Source: Terriglobia bacterium (lineage in GTDB: Bacteria > Acidobacteriota > Terriglobia > Terriglobales > Acidobacteriaceae). Taken from it: a stretch of 64,000 nt of DNA. The first letter of the stretch is position 1; each line of letters starts with the position of its first letter. The notes under the pieces were generated by a model that made no database searches, had not been told where the DNA came from, and was given only the letters and a program-made list of their open reading frames with translations. Shown here piece after piece: positions 42,578-51,387 of this stretch. The position numbers and the translations under genes are program-made. The stretch lies in assembly GCA_020073185.1 (NCBI GenBank), contig JAIQFT010000004.1, positions 1 to 64,000 of the forward strand, in the 5' to 3' direction.

Positions 42578-43300
42578 TTACTTGGGGATGTACAGCGTGC
42601 GGAAGCCGGTTAGCAGCCGACGCCAAGTGTGGGCGACTTCCGAAGTCGGGCTAAGAGCCACCAGACTGCGGTTCTCAAACCAGTGACCGGCCAGGAACTT
42701 GATGGCGGTCTTAGCGCGGGCCGGTACGCTGGCAGCCCTATCGCCGAAGCCGGTGGTGTACTCGATACGCACGCAGTTCGGGACAGGCATACAAGTGGGC
42801 CAGAAGTAGCCGTGGTTTAGGTTGATGGTATTGTTAAACAGATTGTAGCTCTCCGGGCCCAGAGTCTGCTCTTCGCCAGTAGGGTCAACATACTTGATAG
42901 AGAGCACTTCCTGTACCGGACGGCGGAGCAAGTCAATAGATGAGTTGCTGGGGTCTACCTGGTAAAAGGATGGCTCATAGAACGGCATGTAGTAGGGCAC
43001 TGAAGGCAGCAATTCGCTGACGCCCGTGCTGTTAATCGGGAAGCCGGGGAAGCGATCCAGGCTAAGACGCCACGTCTGCGTGATCAGCGCGAACCGCGTG
43101 TCGTATTCAAACTGCTCGCGGGCCGCGAGTAAGAACGATTCTACCAGGTTGTATTCCTCGTTCTCCGTCAATGGCGACAGACTGACATACTGCTCCGGTG
43201 CGTCAAACCGACTGAAGGCAGCCAGTTGCGCGACCGTAACAGGCTCTACAGCCGGGCCTAGTACCGGAGGCGACCCTCCTAGGATTAGCTCTTCAAACAT
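42578..43300 (-). CDS. Head-tail connector (adaptor, gp6-like)
   Basis: 240 residues. The helical N-terminus (VTVAQLAAFSRF, LVESFLLAAREQFEYDTRFALITQTWRLSLDRFPG) and the beta insert (IDLLRRPVQEVLSIKYVDPTGEEQTL, YNLFNNTINLNHGYFWP) match phage gp6-like adaptors, which form the ring below the portal. It overlaps the protease stop by one base. Confidence 0.82.
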   Translation of the reverse strand: MFEELILGGSPPVLGPAVEPVTVAQLAAFSRFDAPEQYVSLSPLTENEEYNLVESFLLAAREQFEYDTRFALITQTWRLSLDRFPGFPINSTGVSELLPSVPYYMPFYEPSFYQVDPSNSSIDLLRRPVQEVLSIKYVDPTGEEQTLGPESYNLFNNTINLNHGYFWPTCMPVPNCVRIEYTTGFGDRAASVPARAKTAIKFLAGHWFENRSLVALSPTSEVAHTWRRLLTGFRTLYIPK

Positions 43301-44052
43301 TATTTGCTCCTCGCGACTGCAATCCTCTTACGGTAGATGTCAATCAGCGGGTCTGCCTCTGCCTCTACTATCGGGGCCGGGGCCACCTCTGGTTCAGTCT
43401 TCGGTTCCGGTTCGGTCTTCGATAGTTCTGCCGGAGCGTTCTTGAACACCGACAGATCAAAGGACCGGGTTGACGCCATTGCCTGTGTCTTGGAGCAGGC
43501 ATCGGCGAAGCCTTTCGTGCAGGCTTCCTCTGACCCCATCCACGTTTCAGCGGCCATCATGGCGAGGATCTTGTCCTTGGCCATTCCCGTCTTGGCGACG
43601 TAGATGTCCGCAGCAGAGTTGGTCACGGAGTCCAGCGTATCGGCCATCTTGCGCATGTCCGCGGCATAGCCCGCTTCTATGGCCATGGCCTCATGAAGCA
43701 TGTACTGTGTCCCCAGACCCATGGTGACCTCGTCGCCAGCGCAAGCGATGAGCGATGCGGCTGACGCTGCCAAGCCGATAACTTTGGCGCTAACCGGCTT
43801 GCCGCAACCCTTGAGGATGTTGTAAATCGCGACACCTTCAAATAGGTCTCCACCAGGAGAGTTGATAGACAGGGTCACCCGGTCGAAGTTACCCGCCGCT
43901 GCGATGGCTTCGGATACCTGCTTGGCGCAGATGCCCTGACCAAAGCAGTCTTCGCCAATGATGTCGTATACCTCCAGCACCAGTTCACCTGCGTTTGCCT
44001 GTGCCGAGAACGACGTGTTGAGCAGCTGTTTGCGAAGCGATAGTGGTTTCAT
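43300..44052 (-). CDS. ClpP-like prohead maturation protease
   Basis: 250 residues of the ClpP/S14 family: SINSPGGDLFEGVAIYNIL, the nucleophile region VIGLAASAASLIACAGDEVTMG (catalytic Ser in AASAAS) and catalytic His in QYMLHEAM. It cleaves the N-terminal delta domain of the capsid protein. Overlaps the portal stop by one base, so it is translated with it. Its usual partner, the capsid gene, is not next to it here (see 47542). Confidence 0.9.
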   Translation of the reverse strand: MKPLSLRKQLLNTSFSAQANAGELVLEVYDIIGEDCFGQGICAKQVSEAIAAAGNFDRVTLSINSPGGDLFEGVAIYNILKGCGKPVSAKVIGLAASAASLIACAGDEVTMGLGTQYMLHEAMAIEAGYAADMRKMADTLDSVTNSAADIYVAKTGMAKDKILAMMAAETWMGSEEACTKGFADACSKTQAMASTRSFDLSVFKNAPAELSKTEPEPKTEPEVAPAPIVEAEADPLIDIYRKRIAVARSK

Positions 44053-45701
44053 TAGTTGTCTCCTGTGGCGAGTGCTTCTAGTTCGGCGACCGCCCCTGTA
44101 AGGTCTTGAAATAGTTGTTCGGGTGGTACGGTGTTGAGCTTCTCTAACCGGACCGCGCAGTACCGCTTGGCTTCCTCTGCTGTAATCTTCAGATTGCCCG
44201 CGATGAAGTCTGCGTGGTCGGTGTAGAAGGCTGCAACAGCGTCTTTGCCCTTGGCCCAGAGCTTGGTGACCTGAGTCGATTCCTTCCGGACGCAGCGTTC
44301 CGCTTCGCCACGGACGATGGCCTTGAACCGGGCCAGCGTCTCCGCCTTGGGGCCAGCCGGAGCCGGGGCGTTTACCTGGGGCTGAGCAGCGGGTTGCTTC
44401 TCGGTCTTCTGTGCCGGCATGAACATCTCGCCCGTATCCGGGTCAAAGACGCCGGAATTGGCCGGGAAGAACAGCTTGTCCCAGCCGTCAACAGGGTCTA
44501 CGTCGTCAGCCTCGCGACACTCGTTGGGGCTGCGCTGACCGTCTTTGATCAGGAAGCCGTTGGTCTCCGCCCGCTCCTTGGGTGAACCGCGTAGCGTGAT
44601 GTCCGCGTTGTGCTTCGCGTAGACATAGGCCCGTTCTTCGGGTGGAATCAGGTCTCGCGTAATGGTCTGTTCAAACAGGGTAGTGATGGGCAGCAGAGAC
44701 GTGCTGAAATAGGTTTCCAGGAAGGCTGAAGTAGCAGCAAACGTGCTGTTCTTCTCGCCGTAGCCGAGCTTCACCATCAAGGGTGCTCCGCCTAGAAGCC
44801 TGATGACTTCCTCTGCGTTCCACTTGCGCGACTCTAGCAACTGCGACTCTACAGCCGTGAACATCATCTTCTCGTACTTGATCGAACCGGGTAGGTAGGT
44901 GAAGCCACCACGGTTGATGCGGTTCTGGTCACGCAGCCGGTCTACGATCTTCTGTGCCTCAACGTCGGTGACCTCCATTTCCGGGTCGGTAGAGGTCAGG
45001 AAGCCCGACATGTTCAACCCGTTGGCGAAGAACTTAGCCGCCGTGCTGTCGGAAGCGATCAGGATACCGATGGCTTCTTTGCCCAGCGTGATGATGGCCT
45101 GTCCCTGAATGCTGCTAGCCGAAAGGATTGATCCCCACCAGAGTTCGTCCTTGGTGAAAGTCCTCTTGGAGTGCCCATCTTGGTAGTCAAAGAACAGTTT
45201 CGGGGCTTCCCGCCCCTGGGCATCCTTCCTGCGGTAGTCCCAACGCTGCGAAACGCACCAGGGGTTGAGCATGTAGAGACCGAGCACGTCACCCTTCTGG
45301 TTTTCAATCTTCTGCACGTAGTAGTTGCCGTTGGTCAGGAGCGACATCACCATGGCCCAGCGGAGTTGAAACGAAGTCGTGTAGGGATTCGGGACGTCCT
45401 TCAGCACGCTGTAAAGCGCGTGGTCCAAGGCCCGCTTGGTACGCTGACGCCCATCCGCCATGCGCCGCTCGTAGGTGATGAGAGGCATCACAGCGATGTC
45501 GTCGGCTAGCCGCTTCACGCCGGACAGGAAGGTGACGCAGCGCATGGCCGAGTCTTTGGTTACGATGGCGCCCGAAGCCGAAGGGAAGCCAATGAGGGAC
45601 TGGACTAGGGCCGGGCTGGGTGAATCAAAGGTACTAGGATCGCCGTCGCCGAACTGGTTCTTGAACTTGATGTCCGAGAGACCGAGGGTTATCAATTCCA
45701 T
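44052..45701 (-). CDS. Portal protein (HK97 family)
   Basis: 549 residues. Pattern of HK97-type portals: VSTRCVTFLSGVKRLADDIAVMPLITY-like N-terminal part, NGNYYVQKIENQKGDVLGLYMLNP, and a helical stem/clip region with GAPLMVKLGYGEKNSTFAATSAFLETYFSTSLLPIT. The dodecameric portal is the DNA entry pore. The C-terminus is longer than in HK97, with a Pro/Ala linker (QPAAQPQVNAPAPAGPKAE) and an extra helical domain of about 100 residues. Confidence 0.9.
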   Translation of the reverse strand: MELITLGLSDIKFKNQFGDGDPSTFDSPSPALVQSLIGFPSASGAIVTKDSAMRCVTFLSGVKRLADDIAVMPLITYERRMADGRQRTKRALDHALYSVLKDVPNPYTTSFQLRWAMVMSLLTNGNYYVQKIENQKGDVLGLYMLNPWCVSQRWDYRRKDAQGREAPKLFFDYQDGHSKRTFTKDELWWGSILSASSIQGQAIITLGKEAIGILIASDSTAAKFFANGLNMSGFLTSTDPEMEVTDVEAQKIVDRLRDQNRINRGGFTYLPGSIKYEKMMFTAVESQLLESRKWNAEEVIRLLGGAPLMVKLGYGEKNSTFAATSAFLETYFSTSLLPITTLFEQTITRDLIPPEERAYVYAKHNADITLRGSPKERAETNGFLIKDGQRSPNECREADDVDPVDGWDKLFFPANSGVFDPDTGEMFMPAQKTEKQPAAQPQVNAPAPAGPKAETLARFKAIVRGEAERCVRKESTQVTKLWAKGKDAVAAFYTDHADFIAGNLKITAEEAKRYCAVRLEKLNTVPPEQLFQDLTGAVAELEALATGDN

Positions 45702-47471
45702 TTAGTCTTCCTCGCTTGAACTGACCATGAAGAACTTCTTTTTCGGCTTGGCCATGTTTTCCGAAGCCAACGCAAACGCCATAATCATTGCAACCACTCC
45801 GTCAATCTTCTCTCGGTTCCTACCCTTGTCCGGCATGATCAGGTTGCCAGCCGGGTAATACTTCCACCGAAGGTTTGCCACCTGCCAGCGGAGTACCGGG
45901 TTGTGGTCGTGCGCGATCTCTTTCCGGTCAACTTTCAACATCCAGTCACGACAGGGGCCGCTCATCTTGACGGGCCGCTGCGGAAAGACTTCGCCCTTCT
46001 TGTCGTTGGGAAATCCCTCTTCTTCCAAGACTCCCCACAGGGCCGCGCAGTGACTTTCGTCGTATGCAATCTTCTGGAGGTCAAACTGCTTGTTGATTTC
46101 CACGATCCGCCGCGCTATGTAGCGATGGTCAACAAAGTCCCCTGGTGTCTTCTCCAGGAAGCCCGCCTCTGCCCATCGATCGTACGGAACACGGTCCCGC
46201 TTCACCCGCTGGGCAATGTTCGTCTCCGGAACCCAGAAAAAGGGGAGAACGCGATACCTTTCGCCCTGTAATGAAGGTGGAAATACTAGAAACAAGGCAG
46301 ACGTGTCATTCCTGAAGGCAGGGTCTAGGGCCGCGTAGCAGCGAAGGCCCGCCATTTCCGTGATGGTTTGCTCGCGAAGCGTCTTCGGATTCGGGTACTT
46401 TTCAATCGGTACACGACAGTTCTGATCCCAAATCTCGATGTCTATGGCCGGATCGTCGGCCTCTTGCGACCAGAGATTCAGGCAAAACCGCTTGAAAATG
46501 CCGATTTCGCCCGGTTTTCCCTGACTTTCCTTGAACTCCGAGCGTAATTTGTCAATTCCGAACAACCCACCTAGCGACGGATTGCTCTTAGGCCAGTTAG
46601 CCTCGTCCTTCCAGTCATCGTCTTGGTCCAGGACATACAGGAAAGGTAGGAACTCGTCATCCGTGGTGTCGTTAGCCGGGTCCAAGCACTTTAGGCCGTG
46701 CTCATACTCTTCCCAGCAAGGCAGAGTGCTGTTAGCAGAGTCGCCCGCCGTGCTGATTTCAATCATCAGGGGTTGCTTGCGGGTCCGCCCGCCGTACCGG
46801 AGGACTGAGTACAGGCCCGATTTTGTCTTCCAACGGTGTAGCTCATCTATGATGCAGTGGGAGACGATGGCACCATCTTCCGAGTCCGCATCGCGGGCCA
46901 TTACGCTTAGGCGCGAGCCGGTCTCGCCCACATACAAGGCCAGGACTTGCTTGTCGTCGGTCTTCCCGCCCGATTGCCCGATAGCTCCCTTGAGTTCGGG
47001 ACTCTTTTTGCGCATCAGCACAGCCTCGGTGAAGCAGACGCGGGCTTGCTTCTTCGTCGTGGCTGCCATAAACACGCGGGCCGACAATTCGCCATCCGCG
47101 ACCAGGCAGTACAAGGCGAGAGCCGCTGCCAGGGCCGTTTTCCCGTTCTTCTTGGCCACTAACAGCAGAGTTCTCCTGTATCTCCTGGTGCCATCCTTCC
47201 TTTTCCAGCCAAAAAGCAGTGCTAGCCAGGTCTGTTCCCAGGGAAGCAGCACAATCGGATCATCGGATTCGGAGGCTACAATGAAGGTTTCTATGAAGCG
47301 GATGGGGTTTAGGGCAGCCTCTAGGTCGAAATAGAACGGGAAGTCTGGCTCTCCGACACGCCCTAGGTCAGCTAAATGACGCTGCAAGACACGTTTTATC
47401 TGCCTAGAGGCAGCGATCTGGCCAGACAGAATGCCTTCGATGTAGGAATCTACTGCGGGGTTGATGGCCAT
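45702..47471 (-). CDS. Terminase large subunit
   Basis: 589 residues of the HK97/Terminase_1 type. The ATPase has Walker A VAKKNGKT (about residues 105-112) and Walker B HCIIDELHRW (about 208-217); the C-terminal nuclease half shows the conserved acidic strand GLRCYAALDPAFRNDTSALFL, the region DRVPYDRWAEAG, and a late ADDHNP-like region. It packages DNA into the prohead. It follows the capsid gene, from which it is separated by a terminator hairpin (47491-47520). Confidence 0.92.
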   Translation of the reverse strand: MAINPAVDSYIEGILSGQIAASRQIKRVLQRHLADLGRVGEPDFPFYFDLEAALNPIRFIETFIVASESDDPIVLLPWEQTWLALLFGWKRKDGTRRYRRTLLLVAKKNGKTALAAALALYCLVADGELSARVFMAATTKKQARVCFTEAVLMRKKSPELKGAIGQSGGKTDDKQVLALYVGETGSRLSVMARDADSEDGAIVSHCIIDELHRWKTKSGLYSVLRYGGRTRKQPLMIEISTAGDSANSTLPCWEEYEHGLKCLDPANDTTDDEFLPFLYVLDQDDDWKDEANWPKSNPSLGGLFGIDKLRSEFKESQGKPGEIGIFKRFCLNLWSQEADDPAIDIEIWDQNCRVPIEKYPNPKTLREQTITEMAGLRCYAALDPAFRNDTSALFLVFPPSLQGERYRVLPFFWVPETNIAQRVKRDRVPYDRWAEAGFLEKTPGDFVDHRYIARRIVEINKQFDLQKIAYDESHCAALWGVLEEEGFPNDKKGEVFPQRPVKMSGPCRDWMLKVDRKEIAHDHNPVLRWQVANLRWKYYPAGNLIMPDKGRNREKIDGVVAMIMAFALASENMAKPKKKFFMVSSSEED

Positions 47472-47490
47472 AAAACCTGATACTGCAAAA

Positions 47491-47520
47491 GGAAAAGGCC
47501 GCCCGGTTTAGAGCGGCCCT
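47491..47520 (-). terminator. Terminator between capsid and large terminase genes
   Basis: GGCCGC (47497-47502) pairs with GCGGCC (47513-47518) across a 10-nt loop; on the minus strand it is followed by TTTTCCTTTT. It would end most capsid transcripts before the terminase gene. Confidence 0.7.
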
Positions 47521-47541
47521 TTGTTAGTTGTGGTGAAGGTC

Positions 47542-48741
47542 TTAGCCAGTGATGGTCCAGATCTTCACAGCCTCCGACACGCGGATGCGCGAGTCGGTAC
47601 GGCGGTATCCCAGGACGTCCAGGATGCCGTTCTTGATGGAGGTCTGGTCAAGCACCTTCACGTTGATGGCCGGGCCGCCACGGTCCCCGATTACCATGCA
47701 CGTCTTGAAGTCGCCGAAAGCGACCGCGCCTTCTACCGCAGGAGATGCGCTGTAAACAGGCATCGCGCTGGAGTAGTAGACTTTGAATCCGTGCAGGAAA
47801 TCTTCACGCCCGGTGGAGACCCAGTAGGGGTTGAACTGGTTGGCAGCGAGTTGCTTTTTGCGCATCGCGATACCAGTTTGGCGGTTCATCAGCCAGTTGG
47901 CGTTCGGGTAGTAAGCCGCACGCAGTTCGCCGGTCAGGTCCAGAGCCGCCTCACCGTACTCATCCATCGCGACAGACTGACCTGCGTCAGCGCCGTTCAG
48001 GATGCCCATCGGCTCGCCAGAACCGGAACCGTTGATGAACTTGTCCTCTTCGTAGTTCTGGATGCCGCGAGACAAATCGGCAGTCAAGAACGGCTGAAGG
48101 GCAGGCACATCCTGCGCCAGTTCCAGGGTTACGGGGACAACCACGCCCGCCATGTAGGCGGTCAGGGTGACCTGCGTGAAGCTAGGAGCTACGCCCGCGA
48201 AGGCGTGATCCGTACCACGCGATTCGGCCTTGGCAGCAGCCTGGGTCTTGGTCAACTGAGCAGGCAACTTGATGTCGTTGTCGGTCGGGATGACCAGGGC
48301 CAGCTGGCGAATTGCCAGTTCCTGCGGGGCCAGGGGCACGATGGTGCCGTCAACAGTGATAGGAACTAGGTAGCCACCGTCGGTGGTGCCACCCTCGCCT
48401 AGTGCGCTGTTGGACGTGTTCTTGAAGCCACCATTCTTGAAGGAGCCGTAGAAAGCCTCGGCATACTCTTCGGAGAAAGTCTGCTTGGAGCCGAACTTCT
48501 TCTTGGAGCCGTCGTTGACTACGGGCTGGCTGGTGGGTGTGTTGAGTTCCGCCTTGCCCTTGGCAATGGCGTCGATGCGAGCGACCGTCTGGTCGAGGTC
48601 AGCGATTTCGGCAGTGGCTGCCTTGAAATCGGCTTCCTCACCGTCGGTGAGCTTGCGCTTTGCAGTCTCGGCTGTGTTGAGGATGGCTTCCTGCTTGTTC
48701 AACAGGTGGGCCTTGCGTTGCTGGAGTTCTTTGCGATCCAT
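47542..48741 (-). CDS. Major capsid protein (HK97 fold)
   Basis: 399 residues. The first 100 are a helical delta/scaffold domain (LQQRKAHLLNKQEAILNTAETAKRKLTDGEEADFKAATAEIADLDQ), followed by the capsid domain with the usual ALGEGGTTDGGYLVPITVDGTIVPLA entry and the E-loop and P-domain stretches (FINGSGSGEPMGILNG, WLMNRQTGIAMRKKQL, LDVLGYRRTDSRIRV). Cleavage of the first domain by the ClpP-type protease is expected near residue 100-120. Unusually, the gene lies upstream of the large terminase. Confidence 0.92.
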   Translation of the reverse strand: MDRKELQQRKAHLLNKQEAILNTAETAKRKLTDGEEADFKAATAEIADLDQTVARIDAIAKGKAELNTPTSQPVVNDGSKKKFGSKQTFSEEYAEAFYGSFKNGGFKNTSNSALGEGGTTDGGYLVPITVDGTIVPLAPQELAIRQLALVIPTDNDIKLPAQLTKTQAAAKAESRGTDHAFAGVAPSFTQVTLTAYMAGVVVPVTLELAQDVPALQPFLTADLSRGIQNYEEDKFINGSGSGEPMGILNGADAGQSVAMDEYGEAALDLTGELRAAYYPNANWLMNRQTGIAMRKKQLAANQFNPYWVSTGREDFLHGFKVYYSSAMPVYSASPAVEGAVAFGDFKTCMVIGDRGGPAINVKVLDQTSIKNGILDVLGYRRTDSRIRVSEAVKIWTITG

Positions 48742-48863
48742 ATGAGCCTCTAAGTGAGAATTTGTTTGCCCAGTCCTGGATCGCTCGAAAGAGTGTGATT
48801 GCGGACGGACGCGCCTCGCGCACCTGTCCTCGAAAGAGTCAGGCTTGTTTGGCCAATCTACTT

Positions 48864-48879
48864 AGGGGTAGGAAGTCGG
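48864..48879 (-). promoter_or_regulatory. Element shared by the capsid and tail tube gene leaders (copy 2)
   Basis: On the minus strand CCGACTTCCTACCCCT, 15 of 16 identical to the copy at 40567-40582, same orientation relative to its gene. A weaker relative is at 25583-25595. Confidence 0.45.
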
Positions 48880-48990
48880 TTAATTAGCGAACCACCTGGA
48901 GCCGATGGTCACCACTGTTCCAGACTGTCTTCATAGGCCACATGGAAGAGGGGCGGATAGAGGTTTTAGCTGTCTTACGGGTTGGTGGGG

Positions 48991-48996
48991 TATAAT
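48991..48996 (+). promoter_or_regulatory. -10 box TATAAT of a leaderless-type promoter
   Basis: Perfect TATAAT ends 6 nt before the ATG at 49003, which would put the transcription start at or next to the start codon. No good -35 is seen. The following ACATGGCACGC matches the sequence after TATGAT at 56165. Confidence 0.5.
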
Positions 48997-49002
48997 GAGG
49001 AC

Positions 49003-49209
49003 ATGGCACGCCTAAAAGCAAGTGAAGTGGTCGTTAAGTTGGCAGAATTGATTAACCTGTATGGTAACTGGCCGGTAGTCACTGGCTCTGTAAATCCGGT
49101 TACTGACTGTGTAAGGTGGGTCGAAGACGTCATTGCAGCTAATGATCCCTCTGATCAGCGGTCGTTCATTGACGCTAATAAGGTGTTTTACGTCAAGTTT
49201 GTCGATTAA
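49003..49209 (+). CDS. Small phage protein, rightward cargo gene
   Basis: 68 residues starting MARLKASEVVVKLAELINLYGNWPVV, a helical repeat of the type often seen in small phage proteins (K..E+...L..LI..YG...V). It lies alone on the plus strand between the capsid and small terminase genes. Chosen start 49003 directly after a TATAAT; no Shine-Dalgarno. Function unknown. Confidence 0.6.
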   Translation: MARLKASEVVVKLAELINLYGNWPVVTGSVNPVTDCVRWVEDVIAANDPSDQRSFIDANKVFYVKFVD

Positions 49210-49220
49210 CCGGCCCGGCC

Positions 49221-49640
49221 CTAGTTAGCTAGGTGCGCGGGCAGGGGCGGGCCGGGCTTCTTCTTTAGGAACTCCGCGAGCCTGTCTTTTGGCTTCGCAT
49301 CAACGGCAATCTTGGCCCGGTCGCTCGGTGTCATACCGAACTTAGCACCCAGGGCAATCATCTGTGTGCGCTCTGCGGTCTTGATGGTGCCCTCCGCCTC
49401 CTTGGCAAAGAGCCGCACCAGGGCCAGGACATAAGGGAGGTCCCAGGCCGTGGCGACGTCGGGCGGACAGTGCTTCAGGAACCACCTGTACCACTTCTTC
49501 TGGAGCTTGGTGAAGTCTTCGGGTGGCTCGGCAGGGAGCGAGCCTTCGGGCTTTAGCTCGTTAGTGCGCTCACGCTCGGGATGGTTCAAGAATGCGCCGC
49601 GAGCTTCCAAGATTGCTGTCGGTGTTGATGGTCGGCCCAT
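49221..49640 (-). CDS. Terminase small subunit (P27 family)
   Basis: 139 residues with the P27 terminase-small pattern (RGRPSTPTAILEARGAFLNHP-like start, then LPAEPPEDFTKLQKKWYRWFLK and FGMTPSDRAKIAVDAKPKDRLAEFL). It recognises the packaging site and loads the large subunit. It is preceded by the HNH gene, a frequent pairing in HK97-type phages. No Shine-Dalgarno is evident at the ATG. Confidence 0.88.
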   Translation of the reverse strand: MGRPSTPTAILEARGAFLNHPERERTNELKPEGSLPAEPPEDFTKLQKKWYRWFLKHCPPDVATAWDLPYVLALVRLFAKEAEGTIKTAERTQMIALGAKFGMTPSDRAKIAVDAKPKDRLAEFLKKKPGPPLPAHLAN

Positions 49641-49710
49641 ATAAGTACATTAGAAAGTGGCTTTTTTCGGCGGCATACGCAAAAATGAGCAGCGTAGGCT
49701 CTGAAGACAA

Positions 49711-50142
49711 TCACTTACAAGGAATTGACCCCACGCCGGGTACACGTGCCAAGTGCCGCTCCTCCTTGGCAGTCTTGGCATTGTGGTCACTGACGCACAT
49801 CCCCTGTAGGTTCGCTTCGTCGTAGAATGAGTTCACGTCTCCGTTGTGCAAGGAGACCCAGACCTTGGCAGCGATCTTGTGGTCCGCCACTGTACTGGCC
49901 CGGTAGCCGCACGCTACACACAGGGGATCACGAGCGAAGACGCGCTGCCGAGTCCTTGCCCAGCGTTCGGTCTGGTACTCCGCCCGGTAGGGATCGTTCA
50001 CTCTGCGGTCCTTGTCGTATCCTCGACTATGCGCGACGCTCTCCCGGTCCCTGACCTCTTGGTGGCGAGGACAATATGGACCGGCAGATGTTGTGGAGCA
50101 TCCTGCACGCAGGCATCGTCTTGCTGGTGCCTTAGGCATCAC
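49711..50142 (-). CDS. HNH endonuclease, packaging-associated
   Basis: 143 residues. N-terminal zinc-type cysteines (CLRAGCSTTSAGPYCPRHQ) and an HNH core with CVACGYRASTVADHKIAAKVW and a C-terminal NLQGMCVSDHNAKTAKEE. HNH proteins beside terminase genes stimulate cos cleavage by the terminase in HK97-type phages. The ATG overlaps the stop of the upstream gene in an ATGA arrangement. Confidence 0.88.
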   Translation of the reverse strand: MMPKAPARRCLRAGCSTTSAGPYCPRHQEVRDRESVAHSRGYDKDRRVNDPYRAEYQTERWARTRQRVFARDPLCVACGYRASTVADHKIAAKVWVSLHNGDVNSFYDEANLQGMCVSDHNAKTAKEERHLARVPGVGSIPCK

Positions 50143-50522
50143 TTCTTGTCCTTGCGAGTGTCGTCTACCTTGAACTGCTTAGCAGAGTCCGCCAGCAGTT
50201 GCGCCCGGACCTCATGGTCGCCCGGCTTCTGCTTGGGCATCTTCTTGAACTCTGCCTCTGTGCGTATGACGAAGTTGCCTTCGCCATCGTCGTCCAGGAC
50301 TAGACCCTTGCCAACGGATAGCGTCTTAACGACCACCATGTGGCTGGTCTTTTGAGAATAGGCGTGTGGGTTTGTCTCCAGCGCGGTTAGGGCCGCGTCT
50401 ATAACATCCAGGTTGTGGTCGTTAACGACGCGGACGCATGTTCGTCCTTTGACCAGCCCGTAGTTCTGGCTCTTGTTTGGGTTATCCCCTACGATGTCCT
50501 GGGGCTGTCTACCGTATGCCAT
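50139..50522 (-). CDS. Phage hypothetical protein
   Basis: 127 residues, no signal or membrane segment, with a beta-rich middle (THMVVVKTLSVGKGLVLDDDGEGNFVIRTEAEF) and a charged Lys-rich C-terminus. It overlaps the glycosyltransferase gene by 14 bp and the HNH gene by 4 bp, so it is translated in the same operon. No family recognised. Confidence 0.6.
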   Translation of the reverse strand: MAYGRQPQDIVGDNPNKSQNYGLVKGRTCVRVVNDHNLDVIDAALTALETNPHAYSQKTSHMVVVKTLSVGKGLVLDDDGEGNFVIRTEAEFKKMPKQKPGDHEVRAQLLADSAKQFKVDDTRKDKK

Positions 50523-51192
50523 TGCTCTCCTCCTCTCGGAGTGCTGCTAGGAAGGCCGGTGGCAGTTGGTCGTGTGGCATCGCCGGGAAGCCTTTGTTTC
50601 CCAGGGGTGGTTGCCACGTGTTGTACTGGTGCGCCCGCGCTACCAGCAGCCCGCCATCGTGATAGGTCACCAGGCAGCCTTGCTTGGCAGCTGCGGAAGC
50701 GAAGGCGGTATCCGCTCCACGGCATACCTCCGCAAAGCGATTCTTCCGCCAGAACTCGCGACGGAAGAACTGCGACGATCCGCAGGCATACTCGCCTTTG
50801 CCCGAGTAGGTGTAGCGGTACGTTCTGCCATCACGCATGTCGTAGTAGGGGATGGTGTGGAAGCCGGTTACGCTAGCCGTACCTAATTGACGCAACTGCT
50901 CCTCTAGCCGGTTTTCGGCTGACCAATCGTCGTCATCCCAGGCACACAGGAACTCTCCCACGGACTGCTCGCAAGCGAAGTTCATAAGCCAGCCGTGGCC
51001 CGGTGTTGGCGTCCGGAAGTAGCGGATGTGGGGATGGAATGGCACAAGATGCTTGATAGGCTCGCGACCGTTGTCCACGACGATCAGTTCGCGGTTCTCG
51101 TAGGTCTGCCGCGTGAAGCAATTGATGGCCATCCCGATCAGCGCGGGCCGTTCCTTTGTGGGCATGATGCACGAGATAATAGGATTGCTCAT
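50509..51192 (-). CDS. Family 2 glycosyltransferase-like protein
   Basis: 227 residues of GT-A fold: N-terminal strand IISCIMPTKERPALIGMAINCFTRQTYENRELIVVDNG, a DDDD metal site in FLCAWDDDDWSAENRLEEQL (about residues 85-95), and a later acceptor region (GSSQFFRREFWRKNRFAEVCRGADTAFASAA). GT2 enzymes move sugars from nucleotide donors; in phages such enzymes often glycosylate modified bases or surface structures. The start at 51192 begins the catalytic fold; the frame is open to 51276. It is downstream of the amidotransferase-GNAT cluster. Confidence 0.8.
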   Translation of the reverse strand: MSNPIISCIMPTKERPALIGMAINCFTRQTYENRELIVVDNGREPIKHLVPFHPHIRYFRTPTPGHGWLMNFACEQSVGEFLCAWDDDDWSAENRLEEQLRQLGTASVTGFHTIPYYDMRDGRTYRYTYSGKGEYACGSSQFFRREFWRKNRFAEVCRGADTAFASAAAKQGCLVTYHDGGLLVARAHQYNTWQPPLGNKGFPAMPHDQLPPAFLAALREEESNGIR

Positions 51193-51387
51193 TTCTGTAT
51201 ACCGTGTTCCGGATTTCTCCAAGCAACCAGGGGAACGTCGGTCTTGCGTCGGGCTATCGCCTTGCAAACGTCGCACACGGTCTGCATGAATAAGTGGCCA
51301 GGCGAGTTACTTCGGATGGGGTCATGGGGATAGATACCGGGCCAGGTAGGAGAATCGGGGTTGGCGGGAAACTTTATTTTTGGTGTT
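51193..51387. other. Intergenic sequence upstream of the glycosyltransferase gene
   Basis: No gene seen. A stretch at 51340-51357 (minus strand CCGATTCTCCTACCTGG) weakly resembles the element at 40567 and 48864 and could be a promoter for the gene starting at 51192. Confidence 0.3.

Larger units (their letters stand above)
48742..49002. other. Noncoding region between capsid gene and rightward cargo gene
   Basis: No gene seen. It contains the shared element at 48864-48879, two copies of TCGAAAGAGT (near 48783 and 48830) that can form GNRA-type CTC-GAAA-GAG mini-hairpins on the plus strand, and the promoter at 48991 for the rightward gene. Confidence 0.5.

Noticed and set aside
47521-48369. 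282-residue open frame on the plus strand
   Set aside because: Antisense to the major capsid gene.
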